Assembly: GCA_022071955.1 (NCBI GenBank)
Contig: JAJVIM010000014.1
Span: forward strand, 1 to 64,000
Origin: Anaerolineae bacterium
Lineage (GTDB): Bacteria; Chloroflexota; Anaerolineae; 4572-78; J111
Length of the DNA: 64,000 nucleotides
Direction: 5' to 3'
Part shown: piece by piece, positions 1-8,535 of the stretch
How positions within the stretch are numbered: the stretch's first letter is position 1
Layout of the letters: the number at the start of each line of letters is the position of its first letter
Program-made: the position numbers and the translations under genes
Notes under the pieces: generated by a model
Told to the model about the DNA's origin: nothing
Databases searched by the model: none
Seen by the model: the letters and a program-made list of their open reading frames with translations, nothing else

Positions 1-60
1 GCCGACCCAATAAAAAGGGCCAAAAATAAACCTTTGACCCCCTCTAAAAATAGATTTGCC

Positions 61-94
61 GGAGTCCAAAACTGTAGTTTTGGACTCCTTTTTT
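61..94 (+). terminator. Intrinsic terminator of a gene left of the window
   Basis: A perfect 13-bp stem (arms 61-73 and 76-88) is followed directly by six T. It reads as a rho-independent terminator on the + strand, so a + strand gene probably ends just left of the window. The minus-strand side has no T-run, so it is not a clear terminator for the isomerase gene. Confidence 0.8.
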
Positions 95-145
95 ATTCCC
101 GCTGCCGCGCTACAGGCTAAATCATCTGCCTCAAAGTAGCCAAAC

Positions 146-1567
146 CTAATTCAACAATTGCGGCTGCGCCACCTGAAAACCCAGATACTTCTCCAGCGCC
201 TCGTGCAACGCGGCCTGGTGCTGGCCGGGCGTAATGCTCACGTGGTGCCGGTGGCCGTTTAATCCCACGTGCAGCAGCACGTCCTGCAACTTTTCAACCT
301 GGGCCACCCCGGCGCAGCCAAAAAAGTTGCCGGGAATACCATCCTCAGTGATGCGCCCCTGCCCCAAATAAAACCGCAGCTCGCCGGCATCGGTCATCAT
401 ACTGCTAAACGTCATTTCAAACGGAGCAATCCGGCCGACCACGCAGCCAAAGCTCTGGTTTTCGCCCAGCGCGTTGGCCAGAATCAGGTGGTCAGAAATT
501 TGGCCCTGATCGGTCATCAACTCACGCGGCACCGGCCCGCAGTGGAACAAAATGCACTTGTCGTCGTCATCGCCGTAATTGTTGTTCCAATCCAGCACGG
601 TGGCCGGCCTGCCGCTGGCGGCGCTGAGCGCGGCCATGGCCACGGCGTTGCCCACGTCCACCTCGCAACTGGCCATAATGCCGGTGTTGTTGAGCTGGCC
701 CATCAGCACGCATGGCGACACGCCCAACTGCTGCTGCAATTCTATCCAGCAGCGCAGGGCAATGGCATCCATTTTGGCCTCGGCAATAATTTCGTCCAGC
801 ACCACGCCCAGTTTGGCAATATTTTCCAGCGCGTATTCCGGCGTGCCCTGCCACGAGGTGTAAGCCAGCAGCGACGCCACTTTTTCGCGGTAGGCGCCGT
901 TGGCGGTGGGCACGGCTTTTACCCGGGCAATCACTTCGGCCAGATCGACGGTTTCAATAGTGACGCCGTGCCGCTGCAGCGCCACTTCGTCAAAGCGCAC
1001 CGTTTTAAAGGCCGATGTTCGCGCCCCGATGGCCCCCACGGTTAACCCTTTGAAGCGCTTCACCACCCGGCACAACCGGTCAAAATAATCGATGTTGGCC
1101 TTGAATTTGTCGCTGCCGGGCCGGACAACGTGCGGTTTGAGCGTGGTAAATTTGAGATTGTGCTGGTAAAACACATCCATAATTGAAAATTTGCCGCAAA
1201 ACGAGTCACGGCGCAGGGCCGGCCCCATCCGGTCCATGTCATCGGGGTAGGCCTGAATGAAGATGGGCACGCCGGCCTCTTTGAGCGCGGCCACCGCCCC
1301 GTTTTCATCGCCAAAATTGGGCAGGCTGAGGATTACGCCGTCAAACTGGCCGCGATGTTCCCGCAGAAAATTGGCGTACAGTTCGCCTTCGGGCACAGTT
1401 TCAACCGCGCCGTAGCGGGTAGCGTCGGCCTCAAGCAGCAACACCTCGTGCCCCAGTTCGCGCAAAACGCGGGGCAGTTCCTCGCGGGCCTCGGCCTGCA
1501 ACGACGCCGGAAAGAAACCGCGATTGCCAAAAAACAGCGCAAATGTCGATTTTTGAGCTTGCATCAT
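146..1567 (-). CDS. L-fucose/L-arabinose isomerase family protein
   Basis: Predicted cytoplasmic ketol isomerase of the FucI/AraA superfamily, interconverting an aldose and a ketose with a divalent metal. The length (473 aa) and layout fit: an N-terminal Rossmann-like half, then a C-terminal half with likely metal ligands Glu303 (CEVDV), Asp327 (LDWNN) and His343 (FHCGP), numbered from the upstream GTG. A GTG at 1570 precedes ATGs at 1567 and 1564. The ATG at 1567 is chosen because a GGAG lies 6 nt upstream of it. The gene diverges from a LacI-family regulator across a shared operator region, so it is probably induced by the sugar or sugar phosphate that regulator senses. The substrate cannot be told from sequence. 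No kinase or transporter partner is visible here. Confidence 0.8.
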   Translation of the reverse strand: MMQAQKSTFALFFGNRGFFPASLQAEAREELPRVLRELGHEVLLLEADATRYGAVETVPEGELYANFLREHRGQFDGVILSLPNFGDENGAVAALKEAGVPIFIQAYPDDMDRMGPALRRDSFCGKFSIMDVFYQHNLKFTTLKPHVVRPGSDKFKANIDYFDRLCRVVKRFKGLTVGAIGARTSAFKTVRFDEVALQRHGVTIETVDLAEVIARVKAVPTANGAYREKVASLLAYTSWQGTPEYALENIAKLGVVLDEIIAEAKMDAIALRCWIELQQQLGVSPCVLMGQLNNTGIMASCEVDVGNAVAMAALSAASGRPATVLDWNNNYGDDDDKCILFHCGPVPRELMTDQGQISDHLILANALGENQSFGCVVGRIAPFEMTFSSMMTDAGELRFYLGQGRITEDGIPGNFFGCAGVAQVEKLQDVLLHVGLNGHRHHVSITPGQHQAALHEALEKYLGFQVAQPQLLN

Positions 1568-1626
1568 CACACTCTCCTTCGAGCAAAAATTTGATTGGGG
1601 TGTGACCCAAATGAGTTAGAGAAGGA

Positions 1627-1692
1627 AGGGAATTGGGGGAAACTACCCCCTTGCGAAGCATCCTTTAGGGCAAGCCCCCCGGCCTGCGGCGC
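1627..1692. repeat. Composite G/C-rich repeat, copy 1 (leader of the isomerase gene)
   Basis: Two modules, 1631-1650 (AATTGGGGGAAACTACCCCC) and 1676-1692 (CCCCCGGCCTGCGGCGC), recur at 63759-63777 and 63781-63797. Here they are separated by 24 nt whose ends pair (CTTGC 1650-1654 with GCAAG 1670-1674). In the other copy only 3 nt separate them. It lies in the transcribed leader predicted for the isomerase gene. Confidence 0.65.
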
Positions 1693-1719
1693 TTTTCTAC
1701 TCATTTTAGCCACACCCAT

Positions 1720-1748
1720 TTGATTAAAACGTTTTAAGTCAGTATAAT
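1720..1748 (+). promoter_or_regulatory. Promoter of the lacI-family gene
   Basis: The -35 TTGATT (1720-1725) and -10 TATAAT (1743-1748) are separated by exactly 17 bp. Operator 1 fills the spacer and operator 2 overlaps the end of the -10, so autorepression is likely. Confidence 0.75.
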
Positions 1749-1763
1749 TAAAACGTTTTAATT
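1724..1763. promoter_or_regulatory. Two LacI-family operators
   Basis: Operator 1 is a perfect 14-bp palindrome, TTAAAACGTTTTAA (1724-1737). Operator 2 is a perfect 18-bp palindrome, 1746-1763, with the same core. Their centres are 24 bp apart. A central CG in an A/T-rich palindrome is typical of LacI/GalR-family sites, and a LacI-family gene starts 22 bp to the right. Confidence 0.85.
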
Positions 1764-1769
1764 TGTCAA
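1741..1769 (-). promoter_or_regulatory. Promoter of the isomerase gene
   Basis: On the minus strand the -35 TTGACA (1769-1764) and -10 TATACT (1746-1741) are 17 bp apart. Operator 2 lies in the spacer and operator 1 covers the expected transcription start near 1734, so repressor binding would block both steps. Confidence 0.75.
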
Positions 1770-1785
1770 TCACCGAGGCAGGCCC

Positions 1786-2820
1786 ATGTCACCCCCCACC
1801 ATTATTGATGTTGCCCACCGGGCCGGCGTTTCGCCGGGCACGGTATCTAACGCGCTGTCGGGCAAGCGGCCGGTATCGGCGGCCACGCGGGCACGTATTG
1901 AACAGGCCATCGCCGAGCTGGGCTACGCGCCCAATTTTATGGCCCGCGGGCTGGTAAACCAGCGCAGCCACATTATTGCCATTGTAGTGACGGAATTCAG
2001 GGATTTGGGGTTTTACGGCTATTCGTCCACGCTGACCGGCATCCAGCAAAAAGCCACCAAACTGGGCTACTCGCTGATGCTCAATTTTGCGGCGGACCCC
2101 ACCGGCCGGGAGGTGCTGCCGGCGCTGAACGGGGCCAAAAAATATCAGGCCGATGGCGTAATCTGGGCCGTCCACGAGATTGAGGGCAACCGCGACTGGA
2201 CGGCCTCTCTCGACGCCGCCGGCTACCCGCCGATTGTGCACCTGCACACCCGACCACAGCCCCACCTGGCGGTGGTCACCATTGATAACCGGGCCGGGGC
2301 GCGGCTGGCCACCGGGCATTTAATTGAGCAGGGAGCCAAAACCATCGGCATTATTACCGGGCCGCTAAACTGGTGGGAGGCGCAGGAACGGCTGGCCGGC
2401 TGGCGCGAGGCGCTACTGGCGGCCGGGCTATTCGCCGATGAGGCGTTGGTGGCTGAAGGCGACTGGCTGGCCGATAGCGGCCGGCTGGCGATGGAAACGC
2501 TGCTGGCGCGCAATCCGGGGTTGGACGCGGTGTTTGCCAGCAACGATACAATGGCGCTGGGGGCGCTGCACACGGCGCATGCGCGCGGGCTGGCTGTACC
2601 GGATGATTTGCTGCTGGCCGGTTTTGATAACACCCCGGAAGCGGCGGTGTACTGGCCGCCGCTGACTTCGGTGCGGCAGGGGCTGCGGCAAATGGGCTGC
2701 CTGGCGGTGGAAACGCTGCACGCCATCATCGAGGAACAGGCCGGCGCGCCGCCGCAGATTCAGTTGCAGCCGGAGCTGGTGGTGCGGCGCAGCTCGCAAA
2801 AAACGGCGGCCGCGGCGTAA
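1786..2820 (+). CDS. LacI-family transcriptional regulator
   Basis: 344 aa, the usual length for a LacI/GalR repressor. Residues about 4-50 form the helix-turn-helix and hinge helix (TIIDVAHRAGVSPGTVSNAL). The remainder is a periplasmic-binding-protein-like sugar-sensing domain, with family patterns such as ASNDTMALGAL and AGFDNTPEA. ATG 1786 follows a weak GAGG (1775-1778). It is transcribed divergently from the sugar isomerase and sits next to two palindromic operators, so it most likely represses both the isomerase gene and itself. The inducer is unknown. Confidence 0.92.
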   Translation: MSPPTIIDVAHRAGVSPGTVSNALSGKRPVSAATRARIEQAIAELGYAPNFMARGLVNQRSHIIAIVVTEFRDLGFYGYSSTLTGIQQKATKLGYSLMLNFAADPTGREVLPALNGAKKYQADGVIWAVHEIEGNRDWTASLDAAGYPPIVHLHTRPQPHLAVVTIDNRAGARLATGHLIEQGAKTIGIITGPLNWWEAQERLAGWREALLAAGLFADEALVAEGDWLADSGRLAMETLLARNPGLDAVFASNDTMALGALHTAHARGLAVPDDLLLAGFDNTPEAAVYWPPLTSVRQGLRQMGCLAVETLHAIIEEQAGAPPQIQLQPELVVRRSSQKTAAAA

Positions 2821-2867
2821 AAAACAAAACGGGGGCGAACGGTTATGCCGCCCGTCCCCGTTCCGTT

Positions 2868-2987
2868 GTAACTACACAGCCGTCATGCCCGAATGTCTTT
2901 ATCGGGCATCCACTGAAGGCCAAAACGGTGGATTCCCGCTAAAAGCACGCGGGAATGACATCCAGAATGGTACGGCTGAGTAGTTAC
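2868..2987. mobile_element. MITE-like element 1 (120 bp)
   Basis: Terminal inverted repeats of 16 bp with one mismatch (2868-2883 and 2972-2987) are flanked by a perfect 8-bp direct repeat GTTCCGTT (2860-2867 and 2988-2995), consistent with a target-site duplication. The interior holds two hairpins, one around GCCCG/CGGGC and one around ATTCCCGC/GCGGGAAT. There is no coding capacity. It lies between two genes that converge. Confidence 0.7.
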
Positions 2988-3031
2988 GTTCCGTTAAACA
3001 AACCGCTGGGAGATGAGGGGCAAAGCCGCGC

Positions 3032-4225
3032 CTAACGCGGGCGAGTGCCCAGCGTCACTTTAACCAATTCCTCGCTGCCGTTGGTGTGAATCACGTTCAG
3101 TTCAACCGCGTCGCCGGGGTTGGTGTTGTTTACCAGATAGGTGATCAGCTCATCGATGCCGTTAATGGCGGTGCCGTTGATGGCGGTGATAATGTCGCCG
3201 CCGTAGAGAAATTCGTCGCTGCCTTCTTTGAGCGTTTCATCGCGCCCCTGCAGACCGGCTTTGGCCGCCGGGCTGTTTTCAAACACGCTGGTCACTACCG
3301 CGCCTTTGACAGCGGGGGCAAGCTGGCGGAATTCGCTCAGCGCCGGCGAAATTTCGGTGCCACTGATGCCCAGCCACGAATACTCGTGAGTCTTGCCGCT
3401 GATCAAATCGGGCACAATGGTTTTGGCAATGTTCACCGGAATGGCAAAGCCGATACCGGAGCTGCCGCCGCTGCGGCTGAGCATTTGAGCGTTAATGCCA
3501 ATCACTTCGCCGCGGCGATTGACCAGCGGCCCGCCGGAGTTGCCGGGGTTGATGGGCGCATCGGTTTGGATCACTTCCGGAATGGAGAAGCCGGCGTTGC
3601 CACCCTGAATGGTGCGCCCCACCGCGCTGACAATCCCGCTGGTCATGGTGAAATCCTGGCCAAAGGGATTGCCAATGGCAACGGCCAACTGACCTACCTC
3701 AAGCTGGCTGCTATCGCCAACTTTCACCGGCACCAGCTCGTTGACCGGCACGTTCACCTGAATCACCGCCAGATCAGAGTCGGGGTCGGCGGCCACCAGT
3801 TGGGCATCGGCCCAGGTGCCATCGGCAAAATAAACCTCAATTTTGGTAGAATCCTCAACCACGTGATTGTTGGTCACAATGTGGCCCTGCTTGTCCCACA
3901 CAAAGCCCGAGCCGCCGCCCTCGTTGAAAAATTCCGGGTGATCCTGGGGCAGTTGGCCGCCAAAATCGGCCGTATTCAGGGTTTTGGTCACCCGGATGTT
4001 CACCACCGAAGGCAAAACATCGTGATAAACATTGACCAACGTTTTCTCGTAGGCCGCTACCAGATCGGTATCCGTGGCGGTCTGGGCGCTCGTTGAGGCC
4101 AGCGCCGGCTGGTTAAATACCGGAGCCACAACCAGGCCGCCCACCAAAATGCCAATCATCAACACAACCGCAGTGACAAGACTAACGCCAAGCAGCAAAA
4201 TCATTGGTTTTTGGGAGTTCTTCAC
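3032..4225 (-). CDS. HtrA/DegP-type serine protease with PDZ domain
   Basis: 397-aa membrane-anchored S1C serine protease for extracytoplasmic protein quality control. An N-terminal signal-anchor helix spans about residues 8-35. The trypsin-like domain carries the catalytic triad His121 (TNNHVVE), Asp151 (DSDLAVI) and Ser230 (NPGNSGGP). One PDZ domain covers about 275-390. The reading frame opens with GTG at 4225, and a GAGG lies upstream. It lies downstream of the iron permease gene on the same strand, but a strong terminator separates them, so it probably has its own promoter. Possession of a single PDZ resembles DegS/HtrA of Gram-positives and Chloroflexota. Confidence 0.93.
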   Translation of the reverse strand: MKNSQKPMILLLGVSLVTAVVLMIGILVGGLVVAPVFNQPALASTSAQTATDTDLVAAYEKTLVNVYHDVLPSVVNIRVTKTLNTADFGGQLPQDHPEFFNEGGGSGFVWDKQGHIVTNNHVVEDSTKIEVYFADGTWADAQLVAADPDSDLAVIQVNVPVNELVPVKVGDSSQLEVGQLAVAIGNPFGQDFTMTSGIVSAVGRTIQGGNAGFSIPEVIQTDAPINPGNSGGPLVNRRGEVIGINAQMLSRSGGSSGIGFAIPVNIAKTIVPDLISGKTHEYSWLGISGTEISPALSEFRQLAPAVKGAVVTSVFENSPAAKAGLQGRDETLKEGSDEFLYGGDIITAINGTAINGIDELITYLVNNTNPGDAVELNVIHTNGSEELVKVTLGTRPR

Positions 4226-4340
4226 ACTATACCTCGTTTTCTCTGTTTAACTTTAAGTTTTATTTCCGCAAGGTAGTTACGACATTATCACGCGTAGATG
4301 AGAATCAATTTAGAAACAAATTAAATCCAGGTTAAAAAAC

Positions 4341-4371
4341 AAAAAAAACGGCCCACCAAAAGGCGAGCCGT
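4341..4371 (-). terminator. Terminator after the FTR1-type gene
   Basis: On the minus strand the stem ACGGC...GCCGT (arms 4367-4371 and 4348-4352, with further partial pairing inside) is followed by eight T. Confidence 0.75.
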
Positions 4372-4397
4372 TGTAAATCAGACAAAAATTGATGATT

Positions 4398-5888
4398 TTA
4401 CGTTGCGGGCGCGTTTCGCGGCGACTGCTCCTGCTGGCGCAGCAGCACCAGCACAATCGCGGCCACGGCCAGCAGCACCAGTTGCGGCACCAGCGACTCC
4501 CACGTGGGATAAATGCCGATGGCCGGAATGGTGGGCGCCAAACTGATCAGCGAAGCCGGCAGCACACCGGCAATTTGCAAAGCGTGGATACCGTGCCCCA
4601 CAAATTTGAAGCCAAGGTAGAACACCAGCAGCCCGGCCACCCGGAAAAAGAGGCGCAGTGGTAATTTTACGCCGAGCCACAGCATCAGCACGGCGGCCAC
4701 GGCCAAAACGCCTACCCCCAGCGCTATGCCAGAGACCAGATTGCTCACAGAAATCGATGGCGCCATGCCCAGGTAAAACACCGCCGTTTCAGCGCCTTCA
4801 CGGAAAACCGCCAGAAACGCCAGCAAAGCCAGGCCCCACAAACTGCCCCGCGCCAGGGCCTGCGAGGTGCGTTCGTCGATGTATTTGCGCCAGGCGCTCA
4901 GATTGGATTTGCTGTGCAGCCAGTAAGACACATAGAACAACAGCACCGCGGCCACCAACCCGGTAATGCCTTCAATCAACTCGCGGTTTTGCCCGGCGCT
5001 GACCTGATTAAAGAGGGCTTGCAAACCAAAGGCGGCCACAATACTGGCCAGCACGCCCGCGCCGCCGCCCAGCCAAATCCAGCCGCGGCGATGGCCGTTA
5101 CCCGAGCGGTTGAGAAAGGCCAACAGCGCCACAATAATCAACAGCGCCTCCAGCCCCTCGCGCAAAATGATGGCCGCCGCATCGAACATGGTGTAGGCCG
5201 CCGGAGCCACCGCAAAGGGCGACAGCGTGACCCGCAATTCTTCCAACGCGGTAGCGGCCGCAGCCTGATCAACCGGTTCGGCGCGCAGCGCGGCCAGCGC
5301 CCGGCCCAGATGTGTTTCGATGGCTGTGTACGCATCCTGCGAGCGGGCGGCGATTGCGCCTTCAACACCCGGCCAGGCCGCCACAACCTGAGCAAACTGG
5401 GCGTTGGCGGTTTCGGTATCGCCATTGGCCAGCGCCGACTCCGCGGCCCCCAGCCAGTTCACCAGCTCAGCCGGCGTGGCCTCGATGGCCGCCACCGGGG
5501 CAACTTCACCGCCGCCAAACTTCGCGGCAACTTCATTGGTCTCAGCCAGCAGATGATCGTAGGCCTGTTCAACCGCGGCCGGATCGAGCGGCTGAGCGGC
5601 CAGCGCCTCTTTCACCCCGTCAAGCGCGCTTTCCAGCTCAACATAGGCAGTTGGGTTTTGCGCTTTTACGTCGTCTTCAATATTTTCCCACAGTTCGTGC
5701 AGTTCGGTGTACTCCAACTGCATCAATTCCGGGTTATTGTGCTCGGCGGCTTCCACGCCTTCGTGAGCGATGTGGGCCATTTGCTGCAATTTGCCGGCCA
5801 GCGCCGGTTCATCGGCTAAAACCGGCCGGGCCGCCAACAGCCCGACAGCCAGCATTAATCCAACCAGTACCAGTACGTGTTTGTGCAT
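4398..5888 (-). CDS. FTR1-family high-affinity iron permease with N-terminal extracytoplasmic domain
   Basis: 496 aa. Residues 1-25 are a signal peptide (VLAD cleavage region). Residues about 25-245 form a helical extracytoplasmic region. The rest is a seven-TM FTR1/EfeU domain with both family iron-binding motifs, REGLE (ILREGLEALL) and REGAE (VFREGAETAV). It should import iron through the cytoplasmic membrane. ATG 5888 is preferred over an in-frame start 39 nt upstream because it places the signal peptide at the N-terminus and follows GGGAG. No EfeO or EfeB partner is visible here; the N-terminal region may play the delivery role. Confidence 0.88.
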   Translation of the reverse strand: MHKHVLVLVGLMLAVGLLAARPVLADEPALAGKLQQMAHIAHEGVEAAEHNNPELMQLEYTELHELWENIEDDVKAQNPTAYVELESALDGVKEALAAQPLDPAAVEQAYDHLLAETNEVAAKFGGGEVAPVAAIEATPAELVNWLGAAESALANGDTETANAQFAQVVAAWPGVEGAIAARSQDAYTAIETHLGRALAALRAEPVDQAAAATALEELRVTLSPFAVAPAAYTMFDAAAIILREGLEALLIIVALLAFLNRSGNGHRRGWIWLGGGAGVLASIVAAFGLQALFNQVSAGQNRELIEGITGLVAAVLLFYVSYWLHSKSNLSAWRKYIDERTSQALARGSLWGLALLAFLAVFREGAETAVFYLGMAPSISVSNLVSGIALGVGVLAVAAVLMLWLGVKLPLRLFFRVAGLLVFYLGFKFVGHGIHALQIAGVLPASLISLAPTIPAIGIYPTWESLVPQLVLLAVAAIVLVLLRQQEQSPRNAPAT

Positions 5889-6270
5889 TAACTTGTGTCT
5901 CCCTGTTATCTTGAAAATACGTCCCAATGATAAAAGGGGGCACGGGATTAATCAATAGCCCGGTGGCAGCTTTTTTTATAAAAAGAACTATTTTTAAAAT
6001 TAACTGGGGTTAAATTTTCGGATATACCAAAGCCAGAATGAAAATTGCACTTTCTGTCCCCCTCCCCCCAACCCCCTAATTGGTGCAGTTTTGAGCGGCT
6101 TCGCCGCTCAAAACTGCACCAAAAAAGCTTTTCTCCCTCTTCTCCCTGAGGGAGAAGGGGGCCGGGGGGAAGAGGGCTGAATAGCGGATCAGGCAACTGA
6201 ACTGGTTGGGGAGGCAAGGAAGGGACAAATCAGTGGCACCACAATTTATTGCAGCACTATTGCGGCCAAC
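5889..6270. other. Gap with repeats and no gene
   Basis: The part next to the permease gene (about 5960-6040) is AT-rich and may hold its promoter, but I could not place -35/-10 boxes convincingly. The rest is a repeat element listed separately. No credible ORF is present. Confidence 0.6.
6053..6180. repeat. C-rich palindromic element with a 20-bp hairpin
   Basis: A C-rich left flank is followed by a perfect 20-bp inverted repeat (6080-6099 with 6103-6122, 3-nt loop). A second hairpin, TCTCCCT/AGGGAGA, and a G-rich right flank that can pair back to the C-rich left flank come next. Neither side has a T-run, so it is not a simple terminator. Related C-rich palindromes occur at 36283, 39818 and 54217. 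Confidence 0.65.
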
Positions 6271-6948
6271 TTACTCCAGCAAAATCACGTGGACGTGGCG
6301 CGGGCCGTGGACGCCCAGCACCAAATTCAGCTCGATGTCGGCGGTGCGGCTGGGGCCGGAAATAATGGTCAGATTGGCCACATTGGCCAGCAAATTGCCG
6401 CCCCGGAGCGCCATCCAGGCAGCCAAATCCGGGTAGAGTTGGGCCACCGGCAGCAGAGCGATGTGCACCGGCGGCAGCAGCGACGCCATTCGCGGGCGGC
6501 CGGGGCCGGTATCAACAATAATGCTGCCCGTATCGGCCAGCCCGGCGATAGCGCCGGTAACGCCCACCGGAACTTTTTCCAGCCGCTGCCGCGTGGCCGG
6601 GTCGCGGGCGGAGTCATCAATTTTTTCTACAGTGATGCCCGCCGCTTGCAGCCGCTCGCTCACGCCGGGCAGGGGCAAATCGGCGTTATCCCAGGCGATG
6701 ACCGATTTTGGCTCAAACTGGCCGGCCAGTTCAACCAACTGCGCCAGCGCATCCGATCCCGGCAGCGGGCCGTGCACAATCCCGGTCAGCGCTTCCAGTT
6801 CGGCGCGCCAGCGAGCCACCAATTCAGCCGGTTCAAATGGCGCGGGCGCGGCAGATACCAGCTTGCGGCTGCGGTCGGTGAGCAGTTCCGGGTTGTTCAC
6901 CCCCCGCCGCAGTTTGGCGAGAATCTGGTCACGCGCCGTGTTGGTCAT
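6271..6948 (-). CDS. lutC: LutC-type lactate utilization protein (LUD domain)
   Basis: 225-aa LUD-domain protein, the third component of the LutABC L-lactate oxidation complex. The family pattern GVTGAIAGLADTGSIIV near residue 130 and the C-terminal HGPRHVHVILLE fit LutC/YkgG. ATG 6948 follows an optimal GGAGG with an 8-nt spacer. It is the last gene of a long minus-strand lactate/glycolate operon, 57 bp after lutB. That gap is filled by a heptameric repeat array. Confidence 0.9.
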   Translation of the reverse strand: MTNTARDQILAKLRRGVNNPELLTDRSRKLVSAAPAPFEPAELVARWRAELEALTGIVHGPLPGSDALAQLVELAGQFEPKSVIAWDNADLPLPGVSERLQAAGITVEKIDDSARDPATRQRLEKVPVGVTGAIAGLADTGSIIVDTGPGRPRMASLLPPVHIALLPVAQLYPDLAAWMALRGGNLLANVANLTIISGPSRTADIELNLVLGVHGPRHVHVILLE

Positions 6949-6963
6949 TGTATTTCCTCCATT

Positions 6964-7043
6964 TGTTGCAGGTTGCGAGTCGCGTGTTGCGTAAAACGTC
7001 CTTCGTCATTCGTCCTTCATCCTTCGTCGTTCATCCTTCATCC
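6964..7043. repeat. Heptamer array, lutB-lutC junction
   Basis: Degenerate tandem units in strict 7-bp phase. The right half has consensus TTCRTCN in six consecutive units; the left half has TTGCGNN-like units. The array overlaps the 3' end of lutB and provides its stop codon. Confidence 0.8.
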
Positions 7044-8433
7044 TGGCCCACCGTTCCTGAAACGACTCTGCGGCCAGCGCCGGAAAATCGCGCGTGCCGG
7101 TCCACGCGCCCAGCGGGCCGGGCATACGCCTGATCCAGCCGTCCCGAGCCACAACCCCGGCGGCGGTACGGGCGGCTCTGGCTCCCCATTGCCACAGCCA
7201 CGGTATTGTTGCGGCGCGGGCGTAATTTTTAATCCCGATTTTCAACCAGGCCGGCGGTTGACCGGCCGCGACCGTATCGCGCCGCAGCCGCAGCAACAGT
7301 TCCGGCAAATCGATGCGCACCGGGCAAACCTCGCGGCAGGCTCCGCACAGCGACGACGCGTGCGGCAGGTCGCCGTAGTTGGCCAGTCCCCCAAACAACG
7401 GGCTGAGAATACTGCCCATCGGCCCGGGGTAAGTGTGGCCGTAAGCATGCCCGCCAATACTGCGATAGACCGGGCAGGCGTTGAGGCAGGCCCCGCAGCG
7501 AATGCAGGTTAAAATTTCGGCCAGATCGGTTTGCAAAATCTGGCTGCGGCCGTTATCAACCAATATAAGATGCAGTTGCTCGGGGCCGTCGCCGTCGGTG
7601 GGGCGGCGGGGGCCGGTGAGAAAGGTGGTGTAAACGCTCAATTTTTGGCCGGTGGCGCTGCGGGCCAGCAGTTGCAGCCCCAGCGCGAGATCGGCGGGGG
7701 TGGGCACAATCCGCTCGATGCCCATCAGCGCCACGTGGATGCGGGGCATGCTGGTGGTCATGCGGCCGTTGCCTTCGTTGGTGACCAGCGTAAGCGTGCC
7801 GGTGCTGGCCACGCCAAAATTAACGCCGCTGATGCCCATCTCGGCCTGTAAAAATTTTTGGCGCAGGGTTCGCCGGGCGATGGCGGCCAATTGCTGCGGG
7901 TCGTCGGTGTAGTCAACGCCCAGTTTGGTTTGGAACAGCCGGCCAATTTGCTGCCGGGTTTTGTGCAGCACCGGCACAATAATGTGGCTGGGGTGGTCGT
8001 GGTCAAGCTGGGCAATGTATTCGCCCAGATCGGTTTCGATGACTTCCAGACTGGCGGCCTCGAGCGCGGCGTTGAGGTGAATTTCTTCGGTGACCATCGA
8101 TTTGGATTTGATGATGGTTTTGACCCCGTTTTGGCCGGCGATGGCCAGCACAAGCTGGCGGGCGTCCTCGGCGGTGGGCGCCCAGTGGACCACGCCGCCG
8201 GCTTTTTCAACGTTTTCAGCCAGTTGCTCCAGATATTTATCCAAATTGGCGATGGTGTGCCGCCGCATCAGCCTGGCCTGGTCGCGGGTGTCGTCCGGGT
8301 TGGCCAGCGTGCCAAGCGCGGCCGCGCGTTTGCCCAAAAAGCTGCTGGTGCCGTTGCCCAGCGCCCGGCGCATCACCTCGTTGTGGAGGCCTTCTTCAAC
8401 CCGCTCGTAAAAAGTAATGGGGGCAGATGCCAT
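7006..8433 (-). CDS. lutB: LutB-type iron-sulfur lactate utilization protein
   Basis: 475 aa. An N-terminal LUD domain (about 1-290) is followed by a ferredoxin-like segment with two cysteine clusters ([12 protein letters not shown] and CGACREVCP) that bind 4Fe-4S centres. It passes electrons from lactate oxidation within LutABC. ATG 8433 follows AGGAG. The last eleven residues ([11 protein letters not shown]) and the TGA stop are encoded by a heptamer repeat array, so the original end was probably near ERWAR. It lies between lutA and lutC in one transcription unit. Confidence 0.93.
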   Translation of the reverse strand: MASAPITFYERVEEGLHNEVMRRALGNGTSSFLGKRAAALGTLANPDDTRDQARLMRRHTIANLDKYLEQLAENVEKAGGVVHWAPTAEDARQLVLAIAGQNGVKTIIKSKSMVTEEIHLNAALEAASLEVIETDLGEYIAQLDHDHPSHIIVPVLHKTRQQIGRLFQTKLGVDYTDDPQQLAAIARRTLRQKFLQAEMGISGVNFGVASTGTLTLVTNEGNGRMTTSMPRIHVALMGIERIVPTPADLALGLQLLARSATGQKLSVYTTFLTGPRRPTDGDGPEQLHLILVDNGRSQILQTDLAEILTCIRCGACLNACPVYRSIGGHAYGHTYPGPMGSILSPLFGGLANYGDLPHASSLCGACREVCPVRIDLPELLLRLRRDTVAAGQPPAWLKIGIKNYARAATIPWLWQWGARAARTAAGVVARDGWIRRMPGPLGAWTGTRDFPALAAESFQERWARMKDERRRMKDE

Positions 8434-8445
8434 TCCTGTGCTCCT

Positions 8446-8535
8446 GAATCAGTCATTCGTCACGTGTTATGGGTCACTGGCGCGGGAAGGATGAAGGGTG
8501 AAGGATGACCCGCCATTCGCTATTCGCTATTCCCC
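8446..8535. repeat. Heptamer array, lutA-lutB junction
   Basis: Units of GGATGAA/GGGTGAA type and ATTCGCT type follow each other in 7-bp phase. The right end overlaps the lutA coding end and supplies its TAG stop. Confidence 0.75.

Noticed and set aside
4291-4318. Fur-box-like GATGAGAATCA between the iron permease gene and htrA
   Set aside because: Only one half resembles a Fur site, it lies downstream of the permease gene, and it fits poorly with the htrA promoter region. Too weak to call.
6080-6122. 20-bp hairpin as an intrinsic terminator
   Set aside because: On the + strand it is followed by A and on the minus strand by ATTAGGGGG. There is no T-run on either side.
6964-7043. Heptamer arrays as CRISPR or minisatellite
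   Set aside because: Units are 7 bp with no spacers of 25-40 bp and no cas genes, so CRISPR is excluded. Units are degenerate and differ by locus, unlike a classic minisatellite.
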